Assembly (NCBI RefSeq): GCF_000017205.1
Contig: NC_009656.1
Span: 3,414,001 to 3,478,000 of the forward strand
From: Pseudomonas paraeruginosa PA7
GTDB taxonomy: Bacteria > Pseudomonadota > Gammaproteobacteria > Pseudomonadales > Pseudomonadaceae
Reading direction: 5' to 3'
Length of the DNA stretch: 64,000 bases
The notes below the pieces were generated by a model. That model saw only the letters and a list, made by a program, of their open reading frames with translations. It did not search any database and had not been told where the DNA came from. The position numbers and the translations under genes are program-made. How positions within the stretch are numbered: the stretch's first letter is position 1; the number at the start of each line of letters is the position of its first letter. Below are positions 20,560 to 30,238 of this stretch, in pieces.

Positions 20560-21685
20560 TGAATTGCTCTCCGTAGGTGTTGAAGCCGATCACCTGCTGG
20601 CTGCGGAGAAACGCGGCGGTAGCTTCCGTGTCGCCGCCGACCTCCAGCTCCAGGCGCCGCAGGAAGCAGTCGCAACCGATGGTCAGCAACGGCGGTCCGA
20701 GGCGCTCGTGCAGCCGGCGGAACTGCGCCTCCAGGTTGGGCAGCAGCGGCCCGGTGCTCATCGCGGTGAGGACGATGCCGTTCTCCACCGCGCAGTAGAA
20801 GGTCAGGCTGAGGTCGTCGTTGGCCTGCTGGATCGAGCGCACGTAATAGCGGTCGTCGACCCGCACCGCCAGCGGATGGGCGGAGAACAGGGCGAAGTCC
20901 AGCGCCTCCGGCGCCACTCCGACCAGCCGCGCGTACTCCAGTGCCGCCGGTTCGGCGTTGAGTTCGTGGACGCGCCGGCTGCCGCTGTCGGCGCGGGTCA
21001 CCACCAGCTTCTCGGCGCGCGGCAGCACGTGATGGGTGGTGAAGACCTCGAAGTCCAGCCAGGTGTTGACCAGCAGCACCACCGCCGCGCCGGTATGGAA
21101 CTGGCCCCGGTGGTAGACGTGGGTATGGGTCAGGTGGTTGTCGTCGCCGGCCGATCCGCCGAAGTGCGGGATCGCCCCAAGGGCCGCGCTGAGCGCGGCG
21201 AGCACCACCTCCTCGCGACTGGACAGGCCGTCGAGCAGGGTCAGGGCGAAGCTGTGGCCCTTGATCGGCGCCAGGCCGCCGCTGCGGCAATCGGCGACCA
21301 GGCGCTCGACCATCTGCTGGGCGTCGAGCAGGCTGAAGCGCTCCATCTCGTCGATCAGCACGCTGGCGATGGCGAAGCTGCGCAGGTCGAAGCCCACCGC
21401 GCTGACGCAACCTCGGCCATAGCCTTGCGGGGTGATCTCGCCGGCGGTGGTGCAGCCGACCAGGTCGATGCCGCCGAAGTAGCGTTCGAGCATCGCGGCG
21501 AGGGCCGGCAGGTCGTATTCGGCGGAACAGAAGAACAGCACGAAGCCCAGGTGCGGGTGGATCAGCTGGCGCGCCAGGTCCTGGGCCACCGCCTCGACGT
21601 CGCGGGCGCTGGACATGCCCCTGGTGACCCCTTCCCCGTGTCCGTCGTACATGCCTGCGTCCACTTCCGGTTTGCCTGCCGACAT
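20489..21685 (-). CDS. nosP: FIST-domain nitric-oxide sensor NosP
   Basis: Up to 398 aa with FIST-N (GFVLFFCSAEYDLPALAAML, then VGCTTAGEITP) and FIST-C domains. The orthologue PA1975 is reported to be a haem-containing NO sensor that controls the kinase encoded next to it. The 71-bp overlap with nahK supports a sensor-kinase pair. The start is uncertain: the ATG at 21685 has no clear ribosome binding site, and internal ATGs at 21652 and 21616 are alternatives; the FIST domain begins after all three. No membrane segment or signal peptide is present. Confidence 0.88.
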   Translation of the reverse strand: MSAGKPEVDAGMYDGHGEGVTRGMSSARDVEAVAQDLARQLIHPHLGFVLFFCSAEYDLPALAAMLERYFGGIDLVGCTTAGEITPQGYGRGCVSAVGFDLRSFAIASVLIDEMERFSLLDAQQMVERLVADCRSGGLAPIKGHSFALTLLDGLSSREEVVLAALSAALGAIPHFGGSAGDDNHLTHTHVYHRGQFHTGAAVVLLVNTWLDFEVFTTHHVLPRAEKLVVTRADSGSRRVHELNAEPAALEYARLVGVAPEALDFALFSAHPLAVRVDDRYYVRSIQQANDDLSLTFYCAVENGIVLTAMSTGPLLPNLEAQFRRLHERLGPPLLTIGCDCFLRRLELEVGGDTEATAAFLRSQQVIGFNTYGEQFNGMHINQTFTGVAIGRPRGGVRR

Positions 21686-21715
21686 TCTACGGAGGCGAGC
21701 GCCGCGGCCCCTATC

Positions 21716-21725
21716 CTACTTGGGT
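21716..21725. promoter_or_regulatory. CTACTTGGGT element before nosP
   Basis: CTACTTGGGT, 31 bp before the longest nosP start, resembles the CTACTTTGGTA core found upstream of erbR. It is in the 69-bp gap between the porin gene and nosP. It could tie nosP-nahK to the same regulators; the match is imperfect. Confidence 0.3.
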
Positions 21726-21754
21726 CGCGGCGCCGTCCTCCGAAGGTAGCGGGA

Positions 21755-22954
21755 TCACCAGTTCAGCACGGCGCCAAGGGCCACGGTGTCGGTGTCCTCG
21801 TCCAGCGCCGCGCCGTCGCGGCCGTCGATCCGGTAGCGGTTGAGTTCGGCGACCAGCTTGAGGTTGTCGTTGATCGTACGGAAATAGGCGATGCCGCGGC
21901 TCTCGTAGTCGGCGGCCGAGCCCAGGCCGTTGCCGTCGTCGACGGTCTTGCCATAGGACAGCGCCAGGCGGTTCCTGCCCCAGCTGTAGGAGCCCTGTAA
22001 CAGCGCGCCGCGGCTGTCCACCTCGCGCAACGCGGCCTCGCCGGCGTTGTTGGTGAAGAACGGGTTGATGCCCTTGGCGGTGAACCCCGAGCCGGTCAGG
22101 GAAAAACCGCCGAACTTCGCCTGCACGCCGTAGCCGAGACCCTTGGAAGTGACGCTGTCGACCGTGTCGCTGGTGTTCTTCGAGGTCTGGTAGCCGCCGT
22201 TGATCCAGCTGTAGATCTGCGTACCGCCGAGGTCGAACTGGTAGCTGACCTCGCTCTCGTAGCGCGGGTTGTCCTGGTAGGCCTTGTCGTCCAGGCCGTC
22301 GCTGGCGTCCTTGTCGATCTGGTTGGAATCGATCGGGTCGAGGATGCCCACGGCGATGCGCAGGCCGGGCAGCAGGCTGTTGTTGCGGTAGGTGATCTGC
22401 GAGGTGGGGAACGGATACGGGTAGCCGGTGCCGATGTTGCCGAAGGACACGCCCTTGCCATCCACCAGGCCGAGGGTGTCGCTGGGATTGCCGAAGCCTG
22501 CGAGCAGTTCGTCGAGGAAGATGTTCGAGCGCGAGAACAGGCCGAAGTCCTTGCCGATCAGCACCTCGCCCCAGTCGCCGGCGACGGTGCCGTAGAACTG
22601 GCGGACGTCGATGGCGGTGTCGGTGCCGTCGGTCTCGCTGTCGTTGATGGTGACCCAGAACGACGCCCGCCCGCCGAGGGTCAGGTCATCGACCTTCCTG
22701 CCGAAGTTGAAGCCGATATAGTTCGGCAGGAACCCCATCTTCACCCGCGACTGGCGGCGGTCGTAGGTCTCGCCCTCGCGATCGACGTCGCTGTTGACGT
22801 AGAAGGCGTTGAAGTAGCCATCGGTGGAGAAGGTCGTCTCGTCCTTGTCATAGAGCAGGATGTCGGCGACGGCCGGTTGCAGGCCGCCCAGGGCCCCCAG
22901 CGAGGCCAGGGTCAGCGGCAGGATTCGGCGAACGGCGGTGTTGTTCTTGTTCAT
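21755..22954 (-). CDS. Outer-membrane porin, Gram-negative porin family
   Basis: A 399-aa beta-barrel protein with a signal peptide (MNKNNTAVRRILPLTLASLG, cleavage near AVA|DILLYD) and a C-terminal strand ending LGAVLNW, the aromatic terminal residue typical of outer-membrane barrels. Internal strands such as LGGRASFWVTIND fit the Porin_4 type. The ATG at 22954 has a GGAG site; the upstream extension is intergenic. The solute is unknown; position suggests uptake of an alcohol or related substrate, but this is a guess. Confidence 0.82.
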   Translation of the reverse strand: MNKNNTAVRRILPLTLASLGALGGLQPAVADILLYDKDETTFSTDGYFNAFYVNSDVDREGETYDRRQSRVKMGFLPNYIGFNFGRKVDDLTLGGRASFWVTINDSETDGTDTAIDVRQFYGTVAGDWGEVLIGKDFGLFSRSNIFLDELLAGFGNPSDTLGLVDGKGVSFGNIGTGYPYPFPTSQITYRNNSLLPGLRIAVGILDPIDSNQIDKDASDGLDDKAYQDNPRYESEVSYQFDLGGTQIYSWINGGYQTSKNTSDTVDSVTSKGLGYGVQAKFGGFSLTGSGFTAKGINPFFTNNAGEAALREVDSRGALLQGSYSWGRNRLALSYGKTVDDGNGLGSAADYESRGIAYFRTINDNLKLVAELNRYRIDGRDGAALDEDTDTVALGAVLNW

Positions 22955-23220
22955 GGCGCACTCCGCGAGGGTGAAACGACCGGGCCGGTCGTGGCGGAGC
23001 CGATTATCGAAACCGGGGAATCCCGGCCATACGCTTCCTTGGGCCTGCTTAGGCGCTGCTTCCCGGGGGGCGCCGGTGGCGCTGCGCAAGGTGGGGTCCC
23101 CCTCCCCCGGCGGTAGCGCAACCATGGTCGCGGGGGGAGCGCCACCGAAGCAGCGCGGCTTTCGTCCTAACGCCGCAGTGAAGCCGGCAAGGCTATCTTC
23201 GCGATCGGGCGCGACTCGCT

Positions 23221-25554
23221 TCAGCGTCGGCTGGAAAGCACCCACCAGCCGCCGTGCGCCTCCAGCAGCGCGGCCTGGGCGGCAAGCAGATCGTCGACGC
23301 CCAGGCCGCGAGCAGCCTCGGCGAGCAGCCGGGAGCGGCCCTGGCCACCGCCGAGATGCTCCGCCCAGGCGTGTCGCGCCCGCTCGGCAAAAGTCCCCGG
23401 CGCCCGGCGCAGGTCGTCGGCGAGGGCATCGCGCAGGCCGGCCAGGCGTTGCGCCGGCAGTTGCGCGAGCGCCTCGACGGAACGCTGGAGGAAGATCTCC
23501 GTGTGCTCCAGCAGGCGTTCCGGGCAGGCACGCGGAGATTGCGCGGCGAACAGCAGGCCGCGCCGTGCGCCGACCTCACGGAAGCCGCAGAACAGCGCGT
23601 AGCCCAGTTGCAACTCGTCGCGCAGGCGCCGCTGGAAGGCCGGCTCGTGCAGGCGCGCCAGCAGGCGCCAGGCCGCCTCCATCGGCACCTCCGGCGCGGG
23701 CAGCGGACAGAACAGCAGCAACGCCGACTCACCGTCCACGGCCAGCTCGCGGCGATGCCGTCCGGGCATCGCTGGCAGAGGCTCAAGGCGCTTGCCGGTA
23801 GCCTGCCCGGGCACCCATCGTGGATCAGGCATCGCGGCCTGCATGACCAGGCCGTCCCAGCGCGTCCGCCGCCAGTCGTCGTCGACCTCCGCCAGCGGCT
23901 CGCCGAGTACGCCGGGCAAGGCGTCCAGCAGTTGCCGGATCGGCAGGCCAGTGGCGCTGCGGCGCCGCTCGGCGAACGACAGGCGCTCGCCGCTTGCGCG
24001 CCAGTCGGCCGGCGCCGCGAGGAGCCGGGCCAGGGCCGGTCGCACGGCGGCCTCGAGGCGGTCGCGTGCTCCGAGCAGGCTCAGCGTCCAGTCTTCGCCG
24101 AGCGCTTCCAGGCCCATCTCCACCCCCCGCAGGCGCGCCTGGCCGCACAGCGGACGCAACGCCTGGCGCAGCGCCAGGAAGCGTGACCGTGCGGATATGC
24201 CGGGAAAGCGCCAGCGCAGGAACAGCGCGCCCTCGGCGGCGGTGCTCGGCGGCGGCGGCAGTTCGAAGCGCCAGGCATGCCGCTGCGCTGCCAGCGGCGG
24301 CGGCGCTGCGGCGACGGGCGCCACGCTCAGGCGGAAGCCCGCCGACCAGCGCGCTTCGGCGCCGTCGAGTTCGCTGTCCAGGTGCAACCGCAGGCAGCGT
24401 TCGGCGCGCAGCGCATCCAGGCAGGCCGGGCGAATCTCCGCTGGCAGGCCAAGCACGCGCTGGCGCAGTCGCTCCAGCGGCGCAGTGGGCTCCGCCAGCA
24501 ACGGCCGGCGCGCCGCCAGCAGGCTCGCGGCATCGTCGCGCAGGGCGCGCAGCCAGTCGAAAAAGGTCTCCTCCAGCGCCGCCGCCGCGCTGCCGTCGAA
24601 CAGTTCGAAGGTCAGCGCCAGGAGCGCCTGCCGCGCGTCCCGATGGACCACCCGCAGCGCCACCGATTCGCCCAGGCCCTGTTCGCCGAGTGCCGCCAGC
24701 AACCCGCCCGGCGAGCGATCGCCAAGCAATTCGGCGAATGCCAGCAGGGTCTGTTCGTCAGCCCCCCGCAAAGCGTCGATGGCAAAGCCCAGCACCAGAC
24801 GCGGCGGACCCGGCAGGCGCAGCGCTAGCGCCGCGCCGGCGAAGGGTGACAACGGCGGCGGCGACGGACTCGCGCCTGGCGAGCGACCCGGCAGGTCGGC
24901 GCAGGCACGCCGCGCCAGCCTCTCCAACTCGTCCAGTGCCTGCGGCCCTTGCAGCCATAGCTGGCAATTGCCGGCGTGATAGTGGGCGGCATGGAATTCG
25001 CGCAGCGCCCGCTGGAACGCATCGGTCTCCAGCGCCAGGCTGTCGCGGCGCCCGGCAACGAAACGCCGCAGGGGATGCCCGGCGGGCAGGCCGAGGGCCA
25101 GCGCCGCATCGATCAGGGTCTGCTCGTCGGCCGCGCGCGCCAGGTACTCGGCTTCCAGCACTTCGCGCTCGCGCCGTTGCGCGTCGATATCCAGCAGCGG
25201 TCGCACGAGCATGTCGAACAGGCGTGCCAGACCGGCGCCAAGGTGCTCCGCCGCCACCTCGAAGAAATAGTCGGTGCTCCTGCCCCGGGTGCTGGCGTTG
25301 ACCTGGCCGCCGCGCACCTGCAACCACGGCATGAGACGCTCGTCGCCAGGAAACGCCGCGCCGCCGAGGAACAGCAGGTGCTCGAGGAAGTGTGCCAGGC
25401 CGGGATGCGCGGTCGGCTCGTCGTGGCTGCCCGCCGCCACCCGCAGCCAGGCAGCGGCGCGCGATGCCGCCGGGTCATGCGCCAGGTGCAGGCGCAGGCC
25501 ATTGGGCAGCACGCAGTCGCGGCTCCTGGGGTGGCGTTGGGCGTGGCGATCCAT
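23221..25554 (-). CDS. pqqF: PqqA-processing metallopeptidase PqqF
   Basis: A 777-aa M16 zinc peptidase that cleaves the modified PqqA precursor. The inverted zinc motif is HFLEH (in LAHFLEHLLFLGG) near residue 55, with the distal glutamate in REREVLEAEYL. The length fits the fused pseudomonad PqqF. The ATG at 25554 has a GAGG site; a TTG at 25575 would add seven residues. It is located 13 kb from pqqA, separated by the exa and regulator genes, so it is transcribed independently. Confidence 0.92.
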   Translation of the reverse strand: MDRHAQRHPRSRDCVLPNGLRLHLAHDPAASRAAAWLRVAAGSHDEPTAHPGLAHFLEHLLFLGGAAFPGDERLMPWLQVRGGQVNASTRGRSTDYFFEVAAEHLGAGLARLFDMLVRPLLDIDAQRREREVLEAEYLARAADEQTLIDAALALGLPAGHPLRRFVAGRRDSLALETDAFQRALREFHAAHYHAGNCQLWLQGPQALDELERLARRACADLPGRSPGASPSPPPLSPFAGAALALRLPGPPRLVLGFAIDALRGADEQTLLAFAELLGDRSPGGLLAALGEQGLGESVALRVVHRDARQALLALTFELFDGSAAAALEETFFDWLRALRDDAASLLAARRPLLAEPTAPLERLRQRVLGLPAEIRPACLDALRAERCLRLHLDSELDGAEARWSAGFRLSVAPVAAAPPPLAAQRHAWRFELPPPPSTAAEGALFLRWRFPGISARSRFLALRQALRPLCGQARLRGVEMGLEALGEDWTLSLLGARDRLEAAVRPALARLLAAPADWRASGERLSFAERRRSATGLPIRQLLDALPGVLGEPLAEVDDDWRRTRWDGLVMQAAMPDPRWVPGQATGKRLEPLPAMPGRHRRELAVDGESALLLFCPLPAPEVPMEAAWRLLARLHEPAFQRRLRDELQLGYALFCGFREVGARRGLLFAAQSPRACPERLLEHTEIFLQRSVEALAQLPAQRLAGLRDALADDLRRAPGTFAERARHAWAEHLGGGQGRSRLLAEAARGLGVDDLLAAQAALLEAHGGWWVLSSRR

Positions 25555-25630
25555 GGGCGTCCTCGCGGGTTCCAAGGCTGAACCTTACCCTTGCGCGAGG
25601 CGAAGGAAATAGTCCTTTCGCCGGGTCGTG

Positions 25631-27355
25631 TCAGGAAGCCGCCGGTGGCCGCGCCGGCGGCTCCTGGCCAGACGCTTCCCCGGAGTACAGCGCCTGTCCG
25701 CCGTCCGCCTTGAGCGCCTGCCGGACCTCCGGCGCCCGGCACGGGGCGAACAGGTCCAGCGCCGGGTCGTAGGCGTCGGTGCGCACTTCCAGCAGGCCGA
25801 GCATGGAATGGAACAGGTTGTCCTGGGACAGCTCTTCGTTGCTGCGCTGGCGCAGGCAGCCGCTGTCGAGGCCGAAGGCGCTCTGGTAGCCGGGCGAGAA
25901 CCAGGCCAGCATGCCGACGTGCTTCTGCTGGTCCGGCGCCAGCAGGTAGGGCGTGCCATGCAGGTAGAGGTTGTACTCGCCGAGCGATTCGCCATGGTCG
26001 GACAGGTAGAGCATGCCGGTATCGATGCGGTCTTCGTTCTTGCGCAGCAGGTCGATCAGGCTGGCCAGCACGTGGTCGGTGTACAGCAGGGTGTTGTCGT
26101 AGCCGTTGATGATGCTGTCCCGCGAGCAGGCGCTGAAGTCGTTGCTGGCGCAGACCGGGGTGAACTTCTCGTATTCCTTGGGATAGCGCTTGAAGTAGGC
26201 CGGCCCGTGGCTGCCCATCTGGTGCAGGACCAGCACGGTGTCCTGCTCGAGCCCGTCGATGAAGGCCTGCAGGTCGCTCAGCAGGATCTCGTCGTGGCAC
26301 TCGCCGCCAGCGCACAGCGCCGGGTCCTTGCTGTCGCTCAGGTCCTGGAAGGCCACCCGGTCGCAGGTGCCCTTGCAGCCGGACTGGTTGTCGCGCCAAA
26401 GCACCCGCAGGCCGGCGCGCTGCAACACATCGAGGAGGCCCTCCTGGGTCCGTGCGCGGGCGTCGCTGTAGTCGCTGCGGCCGAGGTTGGAGAACATGCA
26501 GGGCACCGATACGGCGGTCTCGGTGCCGCAGGAATGCACGTTGGCGAAGTTGATCAGGCCCTCCTCGGCCTTCAGGCGCGGATTGGTATCCCGTGCATAG
26601 CCGTTCAGGGCGAAGTTCTGCGCCCGCGCGCTTTCGCCCACCACCAGCACGGTCAGCGACTTGCGCCGGTGCCCCTGCCAGGGCGCGGCACGCCGCGCAT
26701 CGATGGCGATCGGCCGCAGTGGCTGGCTGGCCGCCTGGGCCTGGCCCTTGGCGTAGCTGATGGCGGCGCCGACCAGGTTGCTCGGGGTGACCTGCAGGCG
26801 CAGTTCCTTGTTGTTGCGGAACAGCGAGGACAGCCCCTGGTAGTTGGCCAGAGCCACCCCGCCGAGCAGCGCCAGGCAGCCGAGCGCCACCAGCAGCTTG
26901 CTCAGCAGCTCGCGCGGCCACGGCCGGTAGCGCACCGGCGTGCGCCACAGCAGCCAGACCGGCAGCGCGCCTAGCAGCAGAAGGTAGGCGGCGAGCTTCG
27001 GCGAAAGCAGGTCGGCGACTTCCGCCGGATTGGTCTGCATGACGTTGCGCAGCATGCCGACATCCATCAGCACGCCGTACTGGCTCATGAAGTAGGTGGT
27101 GCCGGCTGCGGCCAGGATCAGCAGGGTCAGCGTCGGCTTGAGCAGCCAGCGGAAGGCCAGCAGGGTCAGCGCCAGGTTGAAGATCGCGGCGATCATCAGG
27201 CCGACCGCCAGCATCATGCCCAGCCCCTGCCAGCCCGCCGGGGTGATGGCCATCAGGCGTTGCCACAGCGGCAGGTTGTAGAACAGCAGGAAGGCGACGC
27301 TGACCAGCAGGGTCAGCAGTTCGGGACGAACGGCGCGGGCTTTCGGCATGGGCAT
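25631..27355 (-). CDS. eptA: Lipid A phosphoethanolamine transferase EptA
   Basis: A 574-aa inner-membrane enzyme with five N-terminal membrane segments and a periplasmic sulfatase-fold catalytic domain. The nucleophile threonine is in SCGTETAVSVPCMF, and zinc-binding residues lie in LVVGESARAQN and YLSDHGESLGEYN. Paired cysteines (GCKGTCDR, LCAGGEC) are expected to form disulfides. The orthologue PA1972 adds phosphoethanolamine to lipid A and is linked to zinc and the ColRS system. An ATG six bases further in is an equally possible start. Confidence 0.88.
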   Translation of the reverse strand: MPMPKARAVRPELLTLLVSVAFLLFYNLPLWQRLMAITPAGWQGLGMMLAVGLMIAAIFNLALTLLAFRWLLKPTLTLLILAAAGTTYFMSQYGVLMDVGMLRNVMQTNPAEVADLLSPKLAAYLLLLGALPVWLLWRTPVRYRPWPRELLSKLLVALGCLALLGGVALANYQGLSSLFRNNKELRLQVTPSNLVGAAISYAKGQAQAASQPLRPIAIDARRAAPWQGHRRKSLTVLVVGESARAQNFALNGYARDTNPRLKAEEGLINFANVHSCGTETAVSVPCMFSNLGRSDYSDARARTQEGLLDVLQRAGLRVLWRDNQSGCKGTCDRVAFQDLSDSKDPALCAGGECHDEILLSDLQAFIDGLEQDTVLVLHQMGSHGPAYFKRYPKEYEKFTPVCASNDFSACSRDSIINGYDNTLLYTDHVLASLIDLLRKNEDRIDTGMLYLSDHGESLGEYNLYLHGTPYLLAPDQQKHVGMLAWFSPGYQSAFGLDSGCLRQRSNEELSQDNLFHSMLGLLEVRTDAYDPALDLFAPCRAPEVRQALKADGGQALYSGEASGQEPPARPPAAS

Positions 27356-27868
27356 GGATCTTCACTGACTTCCGGGTTGAAGTGCGCGGTGCCGCCCGTG
27401 GCAGCACTCGACGACGGCGGCAGTCTGCTCGGCGATCCGTCAATCTTTCGTGAAGAATATCTACAGAAAACGTGGCCCTTCCGTTCCGCCGAAACCCGCG
27501 TATTCCGTGGCTTTCAGACGGATAACGAGAAGCTCGCGGAAAGCTTGCCGAAGGCTTCGGAAGAGCCTCGCCGGGTTGCCCCGGGGAACGCCGCCCCCGC
27601 GATCGTCGCGACAGGAACCGGCAAGGGAAACGGAGGCAGGCCCCTACGGACTGTTCTGATTGCGACGTCGTTTTTCAACGAAAGGACAGCCAGACCAATG
27701 TCTATCCCGCGACCCCGCCATTTTCGCTAGCATGCCTGGCTTCCGGCCCGGGCTCCCACAAGGACGGCGGCCGCCTCCCTGCTCGTCCCATCCAGATGAG
27801 TGCCGTTTCCCCCACCCCACGGGAAACCCTTCTGTGAATTTCCTCGAGCAGCGCGGTACCTCTCCAGC
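27356..27868. other. Divergent intergenic region eptA/braZ
   Basis: A 513-bp region with no supported gene, less GC-rich than the flanks in its middle. It holds promoters for eptA (minus) and braZ (plus). A GTGAAGAAT element at 27450-27458, read as ATTCTTCAC on the eptA strand, is reminiscent of the end of reported ColR sites, but the match is weak. Frames crossing the region lack ribosome binding sites and conserved patterns. Confidence 0.5.
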
Positions 27869-29182
27869 ATGAACGCTTTGAAAGGCCGGGACATCCTGGC
27901 GCTTGGTTTTATGACCTTTGCCCTGTTCGTCGGGGCCGGCAACATCATCTTCCCGCCCATCGTCGGCTTGCAGTCCGGTCCCCATGTGTGGCTGGCGGCG
28001 CTGGGCTTCCTGATCACCGCGGTGGGCCTGCCGGTGATCACCGTGATCGCCCTGGCCAAGGTCGGCGGTTCGGTCGACGCCCTCAGCCACCCGATCGGCC
28101 GCTACGCCGGTGGCCTGCTGGCGGCGGTCTGCTACCTGGCGGTCGGCCCGCTGTTCGCCATCCCGCGCACCGCCACGGTGTCCTTCGAGGTCGGGGTGGT
28201 GCCGTTGCTCGGCGAGAGCGGCACGGCGCTGTTCGTCTACAGCCTGGCGTACTTCCTCCTGGCCCTGGCCATCTCCCTCTACCCCGGGCGCCTGCTGGAC
28301 ACCGTCGGGCGTTTCCTCGCCCCGCTGAAGATCCTCGCCCTGGCGATCCTCGGCGTCGCCGCGTTCCTCTGGCCCGCCGGCCCGACCGGCACGGCCCGGC
28401 CGGAATACGCCGAGGCCGCGTTCTCCCAAGGCTTCGTCAACGGCTACCTGACCATGGACACCCTTGCCGCGCTGGTCTTCGGCATCGTCATCGTCAACGC
28501 CATTCGTTCCCGCGGCGTGCAGTCGCCGCGGCTGATCACCCGCTATGCCATCGTCGCCGGGCTGATCGCCGGTGTCGGCCTGGTGCTGGTCTATGCCAGC
28601 CTGTTCCGCCTCGGCGCCGGCAGCCACGCCATCGCCGCCGACGCCAGCAACGGCGCGGCGGTCCTCCACGCCTACGTGCAACATACCTTCGGCAGCCTCG
28701 GCAGCTCGTTCCTGGCGGGACTTATCGCGCTGGCCTGCCTGGTCACCGCGGTCGGCCTGACCTGCGCCTGCGCCGAGTACTTCTGCCAGCGCCTGCCGCT
28801 GTCCTACCGCAGCCTGGTGATCCTGCTGGCGGGCTTCTCCTTCGTCGTCTCTAACCTCGGCCTGACCAAGCTGATCCAGGTATCGATCCCGGTGCTCACC
28901 GCGATCTACCCGCCGTGCATCGTGCTGGTGGCGCTGAGCTTCTGTGCCAGCCTCTGGCATTCGGCGACGCGCATCCTCGCCCCGGTGATGCTGGTCTCGC
29001 TGGCGTTCGGTGTGCTCGACGCGCTGAAGGCAGCGGATCTCAGCCAGGACTTCCCGCAGTGGCTGCTGCATCTGCCGCTGGCCGAGCAGGGTCTGGCCTG
29101 GCTGATACCCTCGGTGGCCACCCTCGCCGCCTGCAGCCTGGTCGACCGCCTGCTGGGCAAGCCGGCGCAGGTCGCGGCCTGA
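27869..29182 (+). CDS. braZ: Branched-chain amino acid:cation symporter BraZ
   Basis: A 437-aa carrier of the LIVCS family with twelve membrane segments that takes up leucine, isoleucine and valine with a cation. The N-terminal block [20 protein letters not shown] is the family signature. The length equals that of P. aeruginosa BraZ, described as the proton-coupled system III carrier. The ATG at 27869 lacks a strong Shine-Dalgarno but is positioned at the first membrane segment. A REP-like hairpin lies 50 bp downstream. Confidence 0.92.
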   Translation: MNALKGRDILALGFMTFALFVGAGNIIFPPIVGLQSGPHVWLAALGFLITAVGLPVITVIALAKVGGSVDALSHPIGRYAGGLLAAVCYLAVGPLFAIPRTATVSFEVGVVPLLGESGTALFVYSLAYFLLALAISLYPGRLLDTVGRFLAPLKILALAILGVAAFLWPAGPTGTARPEYAEAAFSQGFVNGYLTMDTLAALVFGIVIVNAIRSRGVQSPRLITRYAIVAGLIAGVGLVLVYASLFRLGAGSHAIAADASNGAAVLHAYVQHTFGSLGSSFLAGLIALACLVTAVGLTCACAEYFCQRLPLSYRSLVILLAGFSFVVSNLGLTKLIQVSIPVLTAIYPPCIVLVALSFCASLWHSATRILAPVMLVSLAFGVLDALKAADLSQDFPQWLLHLPLAEQGLAWLIPSVATLAACSLVDRLLGKPAQVAA

Positions 29183-29520
29183 CCCTTCCCGGCGATACGC
29201 CTGCGCCCCGCGTAGCCATGGGGGCGAAGGCGCGGAGCGGCACCTCTCGACGGGTGTCGCTCCTACTCCGACGCGCAGCGCGCGGGCGCCGCATTGCGCC
29301 GGCTCGCACCCGAGCCTCCTCGCGCTGCGGGCTCCGTTTGCCGCTCCCTGCCGCACCAGGCCTGCCGTCCTTCCTACAGTATGCATAACCTCGATGGCAG
29401 GAGTTCTTCCTGCTTTCAGTCGGGCGAATAAGCACTATCGAGCGGGATGATTTCTAGCGCCGCGACGCCGTTGTTAGCCTTTCGAGCATTCCCCCGGGAA
29501 ACCGAATCCAGGAGCCGGTC
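29183..29520. other. Intergenic region downstream of braZ
   Basis: A 338-bp stretch without a gene. It contains a REP-like palindrome (29234-29263) and a very GC-rich middle part with scattered short inverted repeats. The last 60 bp should carry the promoter of the small lipoprotein gene. Confidence 0.6.
29234..29263. repeat. REP-like palindrome
   Basis: GGAGCGGCACC (29234-29244) and GGTGTCGCTCC (29253-29263) form an imperfect inverted repeat with one mismatch. Together with the following TCCTAC this resembles pseudomonad REP/intergenic palindromes and could also serve as a terminator for braZ. A genome-wide copy count would settle it. Confidence 0.5.
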
Positions 29521-29760
29521 ATGGCCAAGGCACTCATCAGCGTACTGTTCCTCTCCCTCGCCCTCGCCGGCTGCGCCAGCGACTACAACCCCTCGCGCCC
29601 CTACGGCGAAGACGAGGTCCGCCAACTGGCGCTGGAAGACCTGGCGCGGCGCAGCCTGTCGTTCGAGGAGTACCAGGCCAAGCGCCAGGCGATTCTCCAG
29701 CAGCAAGCGGAAACCACTGTCAGCCAAACCACCGCCGCCGGCCACAGCAACGCCATCTGA
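29521..29760 (+). CDS. Small lipoprotein with SHOCT-like tail
   Basis: A 79-aa protein with a lipoprotein signal (MAKALISVLFLSLALAGC, lipobox LAGC). The C-terminal LSFEEYQAKRQAILQ resembles the short SHOCT helix found at the ends of many small proteins. Function unknown. A bidirectional-looking terminator follows 22 bp downstream. Confidence 0.75.
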   Translation: MAKALISVLFLSLALAGCASDYNPSRPYGEDEVRQLALEDLARRSLSFEEYQAKRQAILQQQAETTVSQTTAAGHSNAI

Positions 29761-29781
29761 GCGGTTTCCCGCCGCATAAAA

Positions 29782-29802
29782 AAGCCCCGCGACGCGGGGC
29801 TT
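29782..29802. terminator. Bidirectional terminator
   Basis: AAGCCCCGC (29782-29790) and GCGGGGCTT (29794-29802) form a perfect stem with a 3-base loop. On the minus strand it is followed by a run of T (the AAAAAA at 29778-29783), so it can end transcription from both converging small-lipoprotein genes. Confidence 0.85.
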
Positions 29803-29820
29803 CTGCGTTTCGGCGGACGC

Positions 29821-30147
29821 TCAGCCGCAGGACAGGCGCTTGATCACCAGGTTGTCGTCGACATCGATGTTCAGGCGACGCGGGTTGTAGTCCATGGTCA
29901 CCGCGTCATGCGGGCGCAACGCCCGGGCAACTTCCGCGCCGGCGGCGCGGCGGGCCTCTTCGACAGCGGCCGCGGAAGCCTGCTTGCCGACGTAGCCCTG
30001 CACCGCCTGGGCATCGCAACGGCCGTCTCCTGCCGGGGTCGCCGCGGGCGCGCTGGCGCTGTCGGTGGACGGGCCGTCGCCGTTGCTGCTGCAACCGGCG
30101 AGCAGGGCCGCTAGAACGAGTGCACTGGAAAACTGCTTCAAAGGCAT
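29821..30147 (-). CDS. I78-family peptidase inhibitor lipoprotein
   Basis: A 108-aa protein with a lipobox signal (MPLKQFSSALVLAALLAGC) and a C-terminal inhibitor I78 domain. The domain is recognised by VGKQASAAAVEEARRAAGAE, then RALRPHDAVTMDYNPRRLN and a closing VIKRLSCG. Two cysteines (GRCDAQ and LSCG) likely form the domain's disulfide. Family members inhibit serine elastases. The start at 30147 has an excellent GAGGAGG site. Confidence 0.85.
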   Translation of the reverse strand: MPLKQFSSALVLAALLAGCSSNGDGPSTDSASAPAATPAGDGRCDAQAVQGYVGKQASAAAVEEARRAAGAEVARALRPHDAVTMDYNPRRLNIDVDDNLVIKRLSCG

Positions 30148-30238
30148 ACCGCCTCCTCTGATCTTCTGGAACCACCACCTTACCAGTGGCATGGGTTTGC
30201 TGGCGAAACTGCAATCCGCGCTGACAAATTCGCCAGCC

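Noticed and set aside
27644-29386. 580-codon minus-strand frame opposite braZ
   Set aside because: Gln/Asp/Gly-rich shadow of the transporter gene; no recognisable domain.
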